From Variovorax sp. N23 (GTDB lineage: Bacteria; Pseudomonadota; Gammaproteobacteria; Burkholderiales; Burkholderiaceae_C): a stretch of 64,000 nucleotides of DNA. The notes below the pieces were generated by a model that saw only the letters and a list, made by a program, of their open reading frames with translations, ran no database searches and had not been told where the DNA came from. Shown piece after piece: positions 1 to 9,470 of this stretch (within the stretch, counting starts at the first letter, position 1; the number at the start of each line of letters is the position of its first letter). A program made the translations under genes and the position numbers. The stretch is taken from assembly GCF_025486315.1 (NCBI RefSeq), contig NZ_JAOOPY010000005.1, forward strand, positions 272,537-336,536, written 5' to 3'.

Positions 1-1
1 C

Positions 2-1375
2 GACGACTACACGCGCGTCACCATCGAGTCCGACGGCCGGCTGCAGACGCAACAGCTCACGGTGGGCAGCCCACCGCGGCTGGCGGTCGACATCCAGGGC
101 ATCGAACTGAACCCCGCGCTGCGCGAGCTGGTCGGCAAGATCAAGCCGGGCGACCCGTTCATCAACGGGCTGCGCGTCGGCCAGTTCGCACCCGGCGTGG
201 TGCGCATCGTGTTCGACCTCAAGCAGGCGGTGCAGCCGCAGGTGTTCTCGCTCGCGCCGATCGCCGCTTACCGGCACCGGCTGGTGCTCGACCTCTTCCC
301 GGAGCGGCCGGTGGACCCGATGGAAGCGCTGATCGCCGAGCGCCTGCGCGACGCGCCGCGCGCCGGGAGCAGTGACACAACGGTGGCCGGCATCGCGCCA
401 CGCGATCTGGCCACACTCGGTGCGCCGCCCGCACCCACGCGCGCGGCCCCGCCCGGCGTCGACCCGCTGGGTGACCTGATGGCGCAGCAGTCGACCCGAC
501 CGGCAACGCAAACCTCGGGCGCGCCGTCGCTGGTCGCGCCACCGCAACTGCCGCCGGTGGTGGCGACCGCACCGCTGAAACCGGCCGCGCCGCCCGCACC
601 CGCACCATCACGCAGCGCACCGCCCACCACGGCCACCGCCAGCCGCACCGACCGCATCATCATCATCGCGCTCGACCCCGGCCACGGCGGCGAAGACCCG
701 GGCGCCATCGGCCCCGCCGGCACGCGCGAGAAAGACATCGTGCTGCAGGTGGCGCACCGGCTGCGCGAGCGCATCAACGCGGCCAGCGTGAACGGCAGCC
801 CGATGCGCGCCTTCCTCACGCGCGACGCCGACTTCTTCGTGCCGCTGGGCGTGCGCGTGCAGAAGGCGCGGCGCGTGCAGGCCGACCTGTTCGTCAGCAT
901 CCACGCCGACGCCTTCACCACGCCCGCGGCCAGCGGCGCGAGCGTGTTCGCGCTGAGCCAGTCGGGCGCCTCCAGCAGCGCCGCGCGCTGGATGGCCAAC
1001 AAGGAGAACCAGGCCGACAAGGTCGGCGGGCTCAACATGGGCGAGCACGAGGTGCAGGTGCAGCGGGCGCTGCTCGACATGAGCACCACCGCGCAGATCA
1101 ACGACAGCCTCAAGCTCGGCAGCGCCATGCTGGGCGAGATCCGCAACATCGGGGCGCGCCTGCACAAGGGCAGCGTCGAGCAGGCCGGGTTCGCGGTGCT
1201 GAAGGCGCCGGACATCCCCAGCGTGCTGGTCGAGACCGCCTTCATCAGCAACCCCGACGAGGAAGCCAAGCTGCGCAGCACGCAGTACCAGGAGAACCTG
1301 GCCGATGCGCTGATGCGCGGCATCCAGCGCTACTTCGCGCAGAACCCGCCGCTGGCGCGCAGCCGGCAGTTGTGA
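2..1375 (+). CDS. amiC: N-acetylmuramoyl-L-alanine amidase, AmiC type (5' end missing)
   Basis: Periplasmic zinc amidase that cuts the amide bond between MurNAc and the stem peptide to split septal peptidoglycan. The reading frame is open to the left edge, so the signal peptide and the start lie outside the window. Visible in order are the end of an AMIN domain, a Pro/Ala-rich linker at about residues 120-215, and an Amidase_3 domain. The zinc and catalytic motifs are DPGHGGEDPGA, a Glu in TREKDIV, SIHADAF and VETAFISNP. The stretch between SIHADAF and the last motif contains the segment that in AmiB/AmiC proteins forms the autoinhibitory helix relieved by EnvC/NlpD-type activators. The family call is firm; AmiC rather than AmiB is inferred from the AMIN domain and the nearby mutL and miaA. 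Confidence 0.93.
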   Translation, partial: DDYTRVTIESDGRLQTQQLTVGSPPRLAVDIQGIELNPALRELVGKIKPGDPFINGLRVGQFAPGVVRIVFDLKQAVQPQVFSLAPIAAYRHRLVLDLFPERPVDPMEALIAERLRDAPRAGSSDTTVAGIAPRDLATLGAPPAPTRAAPPGVDPLGDLMAQQSTRPATQTSGAPSLVAPPQLPPVVATAPLKPAAPPAPAPSRSAPPTTATASRTDRIIIIALDPGHGGEDPGAIGPAGTREKDIVLQVAHRLRERINAASVNGSPMRAFLTRDADFFVPLGVRVQKARRVQADLFVSIHADAFTTPAASGASVFALSQSGASSSAARWMANKENQADKVGGLNMGEHEVQVQRALLDMSTTAQINDSLKLGSAMLGEIRNIGARLHKGSVEQAGFAVLKAPDIPSVLVETAFISNPDEEAKLRSTQYQENLADALMRGIQRYFAQNPPLARSRQL

Positions 1376-1503
1376 GCCAGGTGAGCCAGGCCGTCCCGCA
1401 GGGATGGCGCGCCGTGTCGCGCAGGCAGCGGTGGTCTGCTCCTACAGGTTCGGCGCGGACGGTCCAGACAATGGCTTCATCACATCATCGAAAGGTGGAC
1501 ACC

Positions 1504-1770
1504 ATGAAGACACGTCTCTGGATCAGCGCGGCGGCGGCCGCTTCCCTCGTGACCCTGGTCGGTTGCGCCGGCACGGGCCCCAACCAGCAACTGGGTGTGG
1601 CAGGCGGTGCCGTCGGCGGCGCCCTGATCGGCAATGCGATCGGCGGCAGCACGGCGGCGACGGTCGGCGGCGCGGCCATCGGCGGACTGGTGGGCAACGA
1701 AGTCGGCCGCAATGCCGATCAGCGCAACCAACAACGTTCTTACTACCCGAACAATGGTCCCCGGTACTAG
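1504..1770 (+). CDS. glycine-zipper lipoprotein
   Basis: An 88-residue lipoprotein. The signal peptide ends in LVGC with the lipidated Cys at residue 21. The mature part is a double glycine-zipper (GVAGGAVGGALIG, then a second GGAAIGGLVG block) followed by a hydrophilic Asn/Gln/Tyr-rich tail. This is the layout of small OsmB/SlyB/YmgG-like outer-membrane lipoproteins, whose exact roles are poorly defined. I chose the ATG at 1504 because GAAAGGTGG lies just upstream and the lipobox then sits at the normal distance. A GTG at 1372 in the same frame overlaps the amidase stop but would put 44 non-signal residues in front. Confidence 0.85.
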   Translation: MKTRLWISAAAAASLVTLVGCAGTGPNQQLGVAGGAVGGALIGNAIGGSTAATVGGAAIGGLVGNEVGRNADQRNQQRSYYPNNGPRY

Positions 1771-1773
1771 GCT

Positions 1774-1868
1774 CTCCCCCAGGTTGGCTCACTGCGTGTA
1801 GCCGCCCACCCCCTCACCGGGGGCGATACCTGCGGCCCGGCAGAGCCGGTTCCGCGGTATCTCTGGAA
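1774..1868 (+). repeat. dispersed intergenic repeat, copy A
   Basis: About 95 bp between two convergent genes, closely matched by the segment at 55896-55993. Shared blocks in order are CTCACTGCGTGTAG, CACCCCCT-ACCGGGGG (a small hairpin), GCGGCCCGGC and GCCGGTTCCGCGGT. A more distant copy in the opposite orientation lies at 26655-26735. It has no coding character. Confidence 0.75.
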
Positions 1869-1873
1869 CAGTC

Positions 1874-1898
1874 GTAAGGCGCACGTTGTGCGCCTTAC
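1874..1898. terminator. perfect 11-bp hairpin between convergent genes
   Basis: Arms GTAAGGCGCAC (1874-1884) and GTGCGCCTTAC (1888-1898) are perfectly complementary around a 3-base loop. It lies between the convergent lipoprotein and dedA genes. There is no U-tract on either strand, so its role as a bidirectional terminator is inferred from position and stem strength. Confidence 0.5.
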
Positions 1899-1910
1899 TC
1901 CGTTTGGCGA

Positions 1911-2579
1911 TCAGGAACCTGGGGTTGTTGCAGCCCGCGCTTTCTCGGCGCGGCCGGCGCGCCAGGCGCCGAAGATGGCGACGAGGCCGGGCACGAGGAT
2001 CAGGCCCCAGATGATCTTCTCGAGGTGCTGGCGCACCAGGGGCAGATTGCCGAAGAAGTAACCTGCCGTGGCGATGCCCAGCACCCAGATCAGCGCGCCG
2101 ACGACATTGAACATCGTGAACTTGGCGCGGTTCATTTCGGCGACGCCGGCCACGAAGGGCGCGAAGGTGCGGATGAAGGGCATGAAGCGCGCCAGGATGA
2201 CGGTCACGCCGCCATAGCGCTCGTAGAAGCCGTGCGCCTGGTTGAAGGCCTTCTTGTTGAAGAAGCGCGAGTCTTCCCACTGGAACACCTTCGGCCCGAA
2301 ATACCGGCCGATGCTGTAGTTGCACTGGTCGCCCAGGATGGCGGCGGCGATCAGCACCGCGCAGGCGATGGGGAAACTCATCAGGCCGATGCCGCACAAG
2401 GCCCCGACGATGAAGAGCAGCGAGTCGCCCGGCAGGAAGGGCATCACGACGACGCCCGTCTCCACGAACACGATGGCGAAGAGCAGCGCATACACCCAGG
2501 GCCCGTAGGCGATCACGAAGGCCTCGAGGTGTTTGTCGATGTGGAGGATGAAATCCAGAAGAAAGTGCACGATGTCCAT
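1911..2579 (-). CDS. dedA: DedA family membrane protein
   Basis: A 222-residue inner-membrane protein of the DedA/SNARE-associated family; members are linked to undecaprenyl-phosphate or phospholipid flipping and membrane homeostasis. Family landmarks are an early hydrophobic stretch (ALLFAIVFVETGVVVMPFLPGDSLLF), the GDQCNYSIGRYFG segment, and the conserved RFMPFIRTFAPFVAG motif whose arginines are essential in characterised members. The start ATG at 2577-2579 gives MDIVHFLL; another in-frame ATG three codons upstream is possible. It is divergent from mutL across 39 bp and convergent with the glycine-zipper lipoprotein. Confidence 0.92.
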   Translation of the reverse strand: MDIVHFLLDFILHIDKHLEAFVIAYGPWVYALLFAIVFVETGVVVMPFLPGDSLLFIVGALCGIGLMSFPIACAVLIAAAILGDQCNYSIGRYFGPKVFQWEDSRFFNKKAFNQAHGFYERYGGVTVILARFMPFIRTFAPFVAGVAEMNRAKFTMFNVVGALIWVLGIATAGYFFGNLPLVRQHLEKIIWGLILVPGLVAIFGAWRAGRAEKARAATTPGS

Positions 2580-2618
2580 GCCGCGCATTATCCCGATGCC
2601 GACTTCTAGAATGCCCCG

Positions 2619-4496
2619 GTGAGTGCTCTTCCCTCCTCTGTGCCCATTCCCCTGCCCATTCCGCCCGACGCCGACGCCAGCGCCCGCCGCCCCATCCGCG
2701 AGCTGCCCGACGAGCTGATCAGCCAGATCGCCGCCGGCGAGGTGGTCGAGCGGCCCGCGTCGGTGGTGCGCGAGCTGGTCGACAACGCGCTCGACGCCGG
2801 CGCCACGCAGGTGACGGTGCGGCTGTCGGCCGGCGGCGTGCGCCTGATCTCGGTGGAGGACGACGGCCACGGCATTCCGCGCGACGAGTTGTCGGTGGCC
2901 CTGCGCCGCCACGCCACCAGCAAGATCGCCAGCCTGGGCGACCTCGAGACCGTCGGCACCATGGGCTTCCGCGGCGAGGCGCTGGCCGCCGTCAACTCCA
3001 TCGCCGAACTCACGCTGCATTCGCGCGCCCGCGGCGCCGACGCGGCCTATGCGCTCGACGGCCGCACCGGCGAACTGCGCCAGGTGGCGCGCTCGGTCGG
3101 CAGCACGGTCGAGGTGCGCGAGCTGTTCTACGCCACGCCGGCCCGGCGCAAATTCCTGAAGACCGACGCGACCGAGCTCGCGCACTGCGTCGAGGCCGTG
3201 CGCCGGCATGCGCTGGCGCGGCCCGACGTCGGCTTCGCGGTGTGGCACGAGGGCAAGCTGGTCGAGCAGTGGCGTGCCACCACCGCACGCGACCCGCGCC
3301 TGGCCGACGCGCTCAGCGACGACTTCGTCGCGCGCAGCGTCGCGGTCGAGCATCTGCTCGGCGCAGTGCGCGTCGAAGGCCGCGCCGGCATTCCCGATGC
3401 GGCCCGCGCGCGGGGCGACCAGCAGTTCTTCTACGTCAACGGCCGCTTCGTGCGCGACAAGGTGCTCAACCACGCCGTGCGCAGCGCCTACGAGGACGTG
3501 CTGCACGGCCAGCGCCAGCCGGTGTATGCGCTGTACCTGACCATCGACCCGGCCCGGGTCGATGTCAACGTGCACCCGACCAAGATCGAGGTGCGCTTTC
3601 GCGATGGCCGCGAGGTGCACCAGGCGGTGCGCCAGGCGGTCGAGAAGGCCCTGGCGGCGCCGCGCGCCGGGGAGGCCGAAACGCCCGCCGCTGCGACCCT
3701 GTTTCCCCCGCCCGCTCCGACACCGGCCCTGCCCGTCTGGACCCAGCCGCGCATGCATTTCGCCGCCGAGCGCGGCACCGGCGACGCCGCCGCGATGTGG
3801 CCCGGCGCGCCCGCTGCGGCCCCGGCAGCCCCCCGGACCTGGGCGGACCTCGGGCTCGGCACGCCTGCGGCCAGCGCCGTTGCACCCACGTCGGCCCCCG
3901 ACACCGCCCCGGTCTGGCCGCTGGGCCGCGCCCTGGCCCAGCTGCACGGCATCTACATCCTGGCCGAGAACGCCCAGGGCCTGGTCATCGTCGACATGCA
4001 CGCCGCGCATGAGCGCATCGTCTACGAGCGTCTCAAGACCCAGCTCGCCGGCGCGGCCATCAGCAGCCAGCCCTTGCTGATTCCCGCAACTTTTGCGGCC
4101 ACCCCCCAGGAAGTCGCCACGGCCGAGGCCTGCGCCGGGGTGCTGCCGACGCTGGGGCTGGAGATCACGCCCTTCTCGCCCCGCACCCTGGCGGTGCGCG
4201 CCGTGCCGGGGACCCTGGCCGACGGCGACCCGGTCGAACTGGCGCGCAGCGTCCTGGCCGAGCTGGCGCAGCACGACGCCAGCACCGTGGTCCAGCGCGC
4301 CCAGAACGAGCTGCTCGGCACCATGGCCTGCCACGGCGCGGTGCGCGCCAACCGCAAGCTGACCGTGGACGAAATGAACGCGCTGCTGCGACAAATGGAG
4401 GCCACCGAGCGCTCCGACCAGTGCAACCACGGCCGCCCGACCTGGCGGCAGCTCTCGGTGCGGGAGCTCGACGGGCTTTTCCTGCGCGGCCGGTAA
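2619..4496 (+). CDS. mutL: DNA mismatch repair protein MutL
   Basis: A 625-residue GHKL ATPase that couples MutS mismatch recognition to strand incision. The N-terminal ATPase half carries the invariant Asn-containing VVRELVDNALDAGA, DDGHGIP and TMGFRGEALA. A long Pro/Ala-rich linker at about residues 345-430 joins a C-terminal dimerisation domain. That domain keeps DMHAAHERIVYE (D459-E470), a form of the MutL endonuclease motif DQHA-x2-E-x4-E, and also ACHGAVRANRK and CNHGRP. It is therefore probably a nicking MutL as in bacteria lacking MutH. The start is GTG at 2619; the nearby ATG at 2611 is out of frame. Confidence 0.97.
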   Translation: MSALPSSVPIPLPIPPDADASARRPIRELPDELISQIAAGEVVERPASVVRELVDNALDAGATQVTVRLSAGGVRLISVEDDGHGIPRDELSVALRRHATSKIASLGDLETVGTMGFRGEALAAVNSIAELTLHSRARGADAAYALDGRTGELRQVARSVGSTVEVRELFYATPARRKFLKTDATELAHCVEAVRRHALARPDVGFAVWHEGKLVEQWRATTARDPRLADALSDDFVARSVAVEHLLGAVRVEGRAGIPDAARARGDQQFFYVNGRFVRDKVLNHAVRSAYEDVLHGQRQPVYALYLTIDPARVDVNVHPTKIEVRFRDGREVHQAVRQAVEKALAAPRAGEAETPAAATLFPPPAPTPALPVWTQPRMHFAAERGTGDAAAMWPGAPAAAPAAPRTWADLGLGTPAASAVAPTSAPDTAPVWPLGRALAQLHGIYILAENAQGLVIVDMHAAHERIVYERLKTQLAGAAISSQPLLIPATFAATPQEVATAEACAGVLPTLGLEITPFSPRTLAVRAVPGTLADGDPVELARSVLAELAQHDASTVVQRAQNELLGTMACHGAVRANRKLTVDEMNALLRQMEATERSDQCNHGRPTWRQLSVRELDGLFLRGR

Positions 4497-4604
4497 CAAA
4501 AGTTATATCGGGGTTTCCGATCGTCATCGGCCGAGCGGGCACGCACGTTGCATGGGCTCCCTGTCGGAACTTTCCGACGTCATCGCCTGTCTGTCTGCCC
4601 ACGC

Positions 4605-5492
4605 ATGAAACACTGGTCCCTGTTCGCCACGGCCACCGCGGCCCTCGCTTTGCTGGCCGGCGGTTGCTCGACGCTCGACGAGCGCCAGCGCGAGTGGATC
4701 TTCCAGCCCAGCGACCGCAGCTGGGGCAATTCGGAAGCCATGACCGAGGGCATGGACCACGTCTGGATCGATTTCAAGTCCAACGTCACCGGTGAGCCGG
4801 CCCGCCTGCACGGGCTCTGGCTGGGCGGCGCGCCCGAAAGGGCCGACACCCCCGTGCTGCTGTACCTGCACGGCGCCCGCTACAACGTCGCCGGTTCGGC
4901 CCCCCGCATGCGGCGCATGCATGACCTCGGCTTCTCGGTGCTGGCGATCGACTACCGCGGCTTCGGCAAGAGTTCGGCCGGCCTGCCGTCCGAAGCCACC
5001 GCCCGCGAAGACGCCCGCGCCGCCTGGACCTGGCTGGCCGCCCGTCACCCGCAACAGCACCGCTACATCTTCGGCCACTCGCTGGGCGGGGCCATCGGCA
5101 TCGACCTGGCCGCCAGCGTCAACGACGAGAGCGGCACCATCGTCGAGAGCACCTTCACCTCGATCGCCGACGTGGTGGGCAGCTTCAAGTGGGGCTGGCT
5201 GCCCTTCAGCGCGCTCATCACCCAGCGCTTCGAGGCCATCAGCAAGGTGCAGAACATCGGCGCGCCGCTGCTGGTGGTGCACGGCACCGCCGACAGCCTG
5301 ATCAACCCGACGCTCGGCCGCAAGCTCTACGAGGCGGCCAAGGTGCCGAAGATGTTCGTGCTGGTCGAGGGCGGCTCGCACCACAACACCAACTCGGTCG
5401 GCGCGGCGCAGTACCGGGCCGCGCTGTCGCAGCTGTTCCGCATGAAGCCGCCGGGCACCGACGTCGCCGGCAATAACGCGCACGCCATCTGA
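4605..5492 (+). CDS. alpha/beta hydrolase lipoprotein
   Basis: A 295-residue serine hydrolase of the YqiA/BEM46-like type. The N terminus is a lipoprotein signal ending in LAGGCS with Cys at about residue 21, so it is probably membrane anchored. The fold is marked by the oxyanion-hole strand VLLYLHGARYN, the nucleophile elbow FGHSLGGAIG, and the catalytic Asp and His in VVHGTADSLINP and EGGSHHN. The substrate cannot be read from the sequence. I chose the ATG at 4605 over one at 4548 because only this start places the signal peptide at the N terminus. It lies 108 bp after mutL. Confidence 0.85.
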   Translation: MKHWSLFATATAALALLAGGCSTLDERQREWIFQPSDRSWGNSEAMTEGMDHVWIDFKSNVTGEPARLHGLWLGGAPERADTPVLLYLHGARYNVAGSAPRMRRMHDLGFSVLAIDYRGFGKSSAGLPSEATAREDARAAWTWLAARHPQQHRYIFGHSLGGAIGIDLAASVNDESGTIVESTFTSIADVVGSFKWGWLPFSALITQRFEAISKVQNIGAPLLVVHGTADSLINPTLGRKLYEAAKVPKMFVLVEGGSHHNTNSVGAAQYRAALSQLFRMKPPGTDVAGNNAHAI

Positions 5493-5553
5493 GAGGCTGA
5501 GCGGCCGGCCCGGCCGACGCGCGGGGCACGCTTCATTTGTTACCCTTGGGCGC

Positions 5554-6786
5554 ATGCCGCCCTCTTCGCCTGCACAGGCCGTCTCGCCCTCCGCGCGGCC
5601 CGCCCTCGGCATGCCGCCCGAACTGGTCGTCCTCACGCTGGCCCTGCTGCTGGGCATCCAGCCTGTCACCACCGACCTCTATCTCCCCGCGCTGCCGGCG
5701 CTGACGAGCGGCTTCGGCGCACCCGTGGCGCATGCGCAGCTCACGCTCACGGCGCTGCTGCTCGCCTTCGGCTGTTCGCAGTTGCTGCTCGGCCCGCTGT
5801 CCGACCGTTTCGGCCGCCGGCCGGTGCTGCTGTGGGGCCTGGCGGCCTATGTGCTGGCGGCGGTGGGCGCGGCGCTGGCACCATCGATGGCGCTGCTGAT
5901 CGTCTGGCGCACGCTGCAGGGCGCGGCCATGGGCGCGGCGGTGATGGCGGCCCGCGCCATCGTGCGCGACCTGTATCAACCGGCCGACGGCGCGCGCGTC
6001 ATGTCGCGTGCGCTCACCGGCCTGGGCGTGATCGCCTGCCTCTGCGCGCCGGTCGGCGGGCTGGTGTCCGACCTGGCCGGCTGGCGCGTTGCGCTGCTCG
6101 TGCCGGCGCTGTTCGGCGCCGTGTCGTTCGGGCTGGTCGCCTGGCGCTTCGACGAATCGCTGGCCCGCCGCGACCCGCAGGCGCTGCAGCCCGGCACGCT
6201 GGTCCGCACCTGGGCGACGGTGCTGCGCCAGCCCACCTTCCAGGCCTTCTGCGCGCTCACGACCGCGTCGTACGCCCTGCTCTTCACCTTTCTGGCCGCC
6301 TCGTCCTTCGTGTTCATCCAGGTGCTGGGCCTGACGAAGACGCAGTACGGGCTCGTGATGCTGTGGAATTCGCTGTCGTACATCGGCGGCACCTTCGTCT
6401 GCCGCTACTGGCTCGCGCGCCACGGCGTGCGCGGCAGCGTGGCGCGCGGCGCGGTGCTCACGCTGTCGGGCGGGCTGCTGATGGCCGGCCTGGCCTTCGC
6501 GGGCGTCCGCTCGACGGCGGCGATCGTCGGCCCGCTCACGCTCATGATGCTGGGCCATGGCGTGCACCAGCCCTGCGGTCAGAGCGGCGCGGTCGGCCCG
6601 TTCCCGCAGGCGGCGGGCGCGGCGTCGGCGCTCAACGGCTTCGTCATGATGCTGGCCGTCTTCGGCGTCGGCGGCTGGCTGGGCACGCACCTCGACGGCA
6701 CGGTGCTGCCGCTGACCTACGGCATGGGTTTCTGGAGCGTCTGCGTGGCGCTGCTGGCGTGGACGGTGGTGCAGAAGCATGGTTGA
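5554..6786 (+). CDS. Bcr/CflA-type MFS drug exporter
   Basis: A 410-residue, 12-helix major facilitator. Transmembrane segment 1 contains the DLYLPALP motif typical of the Bcr/CflA drug:H+ antiporter-1 group. It is followed by motif A as [14 protein letters not shown] and by [21 protein letters not shown] in the segment 4-5 region. It presumably exports small hydrophobic drugs or metabolites, but the substrate is not predictable. Its last eight bases overlap the start of miaA, so the two are probably translated in a coupled way. Confidence 0.9.
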   Translation: MPPSSPAQAVSPSARPALGMPPELVVLTLALLLGIQPVTTDLYLPALPALTSGFGAPVAHAQLTLTALLLAFGCSQLLLGPLSDRFGRRPVLLWGLAAYVLAAVGAALAPSMALLIVWRTLQGAAMGAAVMAARAIVRDLYQPADGARVMSRALTGLGVIACLCAPVGGLVSDLAGWRVALLVPALFGAVSFGLVAWRFDESLARRDPQALQPGTLVRTWATVLRQPTFQAFCALTTASYALLFTFLAASSFVFIQVLGLTKTQYGLVMLWNSLSYIGGTFVCRYWLARHGVRGSVARGAVLTLSGGLLMAGLAFAGVRSTAAIVGPLTLMMLGHGVHQPCGQSGAVGPFPQAAGAASALNGFVMMLAVFGVGGWLGTHLDGTVLPLTYGMGFWSVCVALLAWTVVQKHG

Positions 6787-7723
6787 ACGCGGCTTGCGCT
6801 ATGCCGCCATCGCCGGCCCCACCGCGTCGGGCAAGACCGCCGCCGCGCTGGCCGTGGCGGCGCGGCGGCCCGTGGAGATCGTCAGCGTCGACTCGGCGCT
6901 GGTCTACCGCGGCATGGACATCGGCACCGCCAAGCCCACGCCAGCCGAGCGCGCCGCGGTGCCGCACCACCTGATCGACATCCGCGATCCGCGCGAGCGC
7001 TACAGCGCCGCCGCCTTCGTGACCGACGCGACGCGCCTGATCGGCGAGATCACGGCGCGCGGCCGGCTGCCGCTGCTGGTCGGCGGGACGATGCTGTACC
7101 TCAAGGCGCTGGCCGACGGCATCGACGCCATGCCCGCGGCCGACCCGGCCGTGCGCGCCAGGCTCGAGGCCGACGCCGCGGCGCATGGCTGGCCCGCGAT
7201 GCATGCGCGCCTGGCCGAGGTCGACCCGGTGACGGCCGCGCGGCTCGCGCCCAACGACAGCCAGCGCATCCAGCGGGCGCTGGAGGTCTGGCACACGAGC
7301 GGCCAGCCGCTGTCGCACTTTCATGCCGCGGGCAAGGCCGCATCGGCCACCGATCGGCCCGTCTGCGCGCTGCTGGTCTCGCTCGAACCCACCGACCGCG
7401 CCTGGCTGCACAGCCGCATCGCCGAGCGCTTCGACGCCATGCTGGCCGGCGGCTTCATCGACGAGGTGCAGACGCTGCGCGCACGCGGCGACCTCGACCC
7501 CGACCTGCCGTCGATGCGCTGCGTGGGCTACCGCCAGGCCTGGGAAGCGCTCGACGGCGACTTTCCCCTGGCCGAGTTGCGCGAGCGCGGCATCGCCGCC
7601 ACGCGCCAGCTCGCCAAGCGGCAGATCACCTGGTTGCGCAGCATGCCGCAGCGCCACGTCGTCGCCGCCGAGGCACCGGACGCCACCGCGCAGGTGGTCG
7701 ACCGCATTCTGGAAATTCAATGA
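6779..7723 (+). CDS. miaA: tRNA dimethylallyltransferase MiaA
   Basis: A 314-residue enzyme that transfers the dimethylallyl group of DMAPP to N6 of A37 in tRNAs reading UNN codons. The P-loop is [12 protein letters not shown] at about residue 13. It is followed by [18 protein letters not shown], the [12 protein letters not shown] loop, [17 protein letters not shown] and the C-terminal [11 protein letters not shown]. The length is normal. It overlaps the exporter upstream by 8 bp and the ATPase downstream by 4 bp. Hfq, often next to miaA, is not here. Confidence 0.97.
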   Translation: MVERGLRYAAIAGPTASGKTAAALAVAARRPVEIVSVDSALVYRGMDIGTAKPTPAERAAVPHHLIDIRDPRERYSAAAFVTDATRLIGEITARGRLPLLVGGTMLYLKALADGIDAMPAADPAVRARLEADAAAHGWPAMHARLAEVDPVTAARLAPNDSQRIQRALEVWHTSGQPLSHFHAAGKAASATDRPVCALLVSLEPTDRAWLHSRIAERFDAMLAGGFIDEVQTLRARGDLDPDLPSMRCVGYRQAWEALDGDFPLAELRERGIAATRQLAKRQITWLRSMPQRHVVAAEAPDATAQVVDRILEIQ

Positions 7724-8367
7724 CCCTCTACGTCGACGGCCTGGCCAAGCGCTACGGCGACGCGACCGTCTTCGCCAACGTCTCGCTCGACGTGGCGCCC
7801 GGCGAGTTCGTCGCCATCGTCGGCGAATCGGGCGTCGGCAAGTCGACGCTGCTCAACTGCATGGCCGGCCTCGACCGCTGGGACGCCGGCCGCATCGTGC
7901 ACGACGGCACCGACATCGGTGCGCTCGACGCCGAGGCCTGCGCGATCTGGCGGCGCAGCCACGTCGGCTTCGTCTTCCAGGCCTTCCACGTGCTGCCGCA
8001 CCTGGACGTCGCGCAGAACGTGGCGCTGCCGCTGATGCTGCTCAAGCAACGCGACGATGCGCGCGTCGCGCGCATGCTCGAGGTGGTCGGCCTGGCCGGC
8101 TTCGGCGCGCGCCTGCCGCAGCAACTCAGTGGCGGCCAGCTGCAGCGCGTCGCCATCGCCCGCGCACTGGTGCACCGCCCCGCCCTGCTGCTGGCCGACG
8201 AGCCGACCGGCAACCTCGACCCGACCACCGCCGCCAAGGTGATGGACGTGCTGCTCGCGCAGACGCGCGAGCATGGCGCGTCGCTGGTGCTCGTCACGCA
8301 TTCGGAGACCGCCGCGGCGCGCGCCGATCGCGTGCTGCACCTGCAGGCGGACGGCATCGCGCGCTGA
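7720..8367 (+). CDS. LolD-like ABC transporter ATP-binding protein
   Basis: A 215-residue stand-alone nucleotide-binding subunit of the MacB/LolD/FtsE class. It has Walker [11 protein letters not shown]-loop [11 protein letters not shown], signature [15 protein letters not shown], Walker [13 protein letters not shown] and the switch His in VTHSE. No permease is adjacent. The only FtsX-type permease in the window lies 1.75 kb further on at 10123, with a lipocalin gene after that. In other proteobacteria these three gene types often form one operon, so this ATPase is inferred to energise that permease. Its start overlaps the miaA stop (ATGA). Confidence 0.93.
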   Translation: MTLYVDGLAKRYGDATVFANVSLDVAPGEFVAIVGESGVGKSTLLNCMAGLDRWDAGRIVHDGTDIGALDAEACAIWRRSHVGFVFQAFHVLPHLDVAQNVALPLMLLKQRDDARVARMLEVVGLAGFGARLPQQLSGGQLQRVAIARALVHRPALLLADEPTGNLDPTTAAKVMDVLLAQTREHGASLVLVTHSETAAARADRVLHLQADGIAR

Positions 8368-8389
8368 GCGCCGCGGGCGCGCGGGCGTC

Positions 8390-9358
8390 TCAGGCGCCGG
8401 TCGTCAACAGCGCCGCATAGCGCGCCAGGTCGACGTTGCCCCCGCTCACGATCACGCCGACCTTCGCGCCCTGCAGCGACGGCGCATCGGCCACCGCGCC
8501 GGCGAAGGCCAGGCAGCCGGTCGGCTCGACCACCATCTTCATGCGCTCGGCGAAGAAGCGCATGCCCTCGACCAGTTGCGCGTCGCTCACGGTGCGGATG
8601 TCCGCCACATCGCGGCGGATGATGCCGAAGGTGTACGCGCCCAGGTGCTGCGTCTGCGCGCCGTCGGCGATGGTCTTGGGCGTCTCGATGTGCACGATGT
8701 GGCCGGCGCGCAGCGACTGCTGCGCGTCGTTGCCGGCCTCGGGCTCGACGCCGTAGACCTTGCAGCCGGGCGACAGCGCATGCGCCGCAAGCGCCGAGCC
8801 GCTGGTCAGCCCGCCGCCGCCCAGGCATACGTACAGCGCATCGAGCGGGCCGACCTCCTCGATCAGTTCCTTCGCTGCGGTGCCCTGCCCGGCGATCACG
8901 TCCGGATGGTCGTACGGTGGAATCAGCGTCATGCCGCGTTCGCTCGCCAGGCGCTTGCTGATGGCCTCGCGGTCTTCGGTGAAGCGGTCGTAGGTCACCA
9001 CCTCGGCACCGTAGCCGCGCGTGGCCGTCACCTTGGCGGCCGGCGCATCCAGTGGCATGACGATCACGGCCGGCATGCCGAGCAGCCGGGCCGACAGCGC
9101 GACGGCCTGCGCATGATTGCCCGAGGAGAAGGCGATGGCGCCGGCCCGGCGCTGCGCCGCATCGAAGCGCGACAGCGCGTTGAAGGCACCGCGGAACTTG
9201 AAGGCGCCCATGCGCTGGAAGTTCTCGCACTTGAAGAAGAACTGCGCGCCCCAGCGCGCATCGGCGGTGGCCGAACGCAGCACCGGGGTGCGGTGGGCGT
9301 GGCCCGCCAGCCGTTCGGAGGCGGCGGCCACATCGTCGTAGGTGGGCAGTGAAATCAT
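8390..9358 (-). CDS. serine/threonine dehydratase-like PLP enzyme
   Basis: A 322-residue fold-type II PLP enzyme that should deaminate a hydroxy-amino acid (threonine, serine or threo-3-hydroxyaspartate). The Schiff-base lysine is K54 in GAFKFRGAFNA, and the phosphate-binding glycine loop is LGGGGLTSG. There is no C-terminal ACT-like regulatory domain, so it resembles the short catabolic or serine racemase-like forms rather than biosynthetic IlvA. It converges on the ABC ATPase gene with only 22 bp between stops and interrupts the ATPase-permease pair. Confidence 0.88.
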   Translation of the reverse strand: MISLPTYDDVAAASERLAGHAHRTPVLRSATADARWGAQFFFKCENFQRMGAFKFRGAFNALSRFDAAQRRAGAIAFSSGNHAQAVALSARLLGMPAVIVMPLDAPAAKVTATRGYGAEVVTYDRFTEDREAISKRLASERGMTLIPPYDHPDVIAGQGTAAKELIEEVGPLDALYVCLGGGGLTSGSALAAHALSPGCKVYGVEPEAGNDAQQSLRAGHIVHIETPKTIADGAQTQHLGAYTFGIIRRDVADIRTVSDAQLVEGMRFFAERMKMVVEPTGCLAFAGAVADAPSLQGAKVGVIVSGGNVDLARYAALLTTGA

Positions 9359-9408
9359 GCGGGAAGCTTAGCGGATCGCCTCCGCCACCGTGCACACCCC
9401 TGGGCATG

Positions 9409-9437
9409 AAAAAGGCCGCCGTCTCTCGACGACGGCC
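9409..9437 (-). terminator. rho-independent terminator of the DUF4148 gene
   Basis: On the minus strand GGCCGTCGTC, loop GAGA, GACGGCGGCC (one U-G wobble in ten pairs) is followed directly by five U residues. It lies 34 bp beyond the stop codon of the DUF4148 gene. Confidence 0.88.
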
Positions 9438-9470
9438 TCGTTTCAAAGCCAGCGAAGCTGGCGGCGCGGA

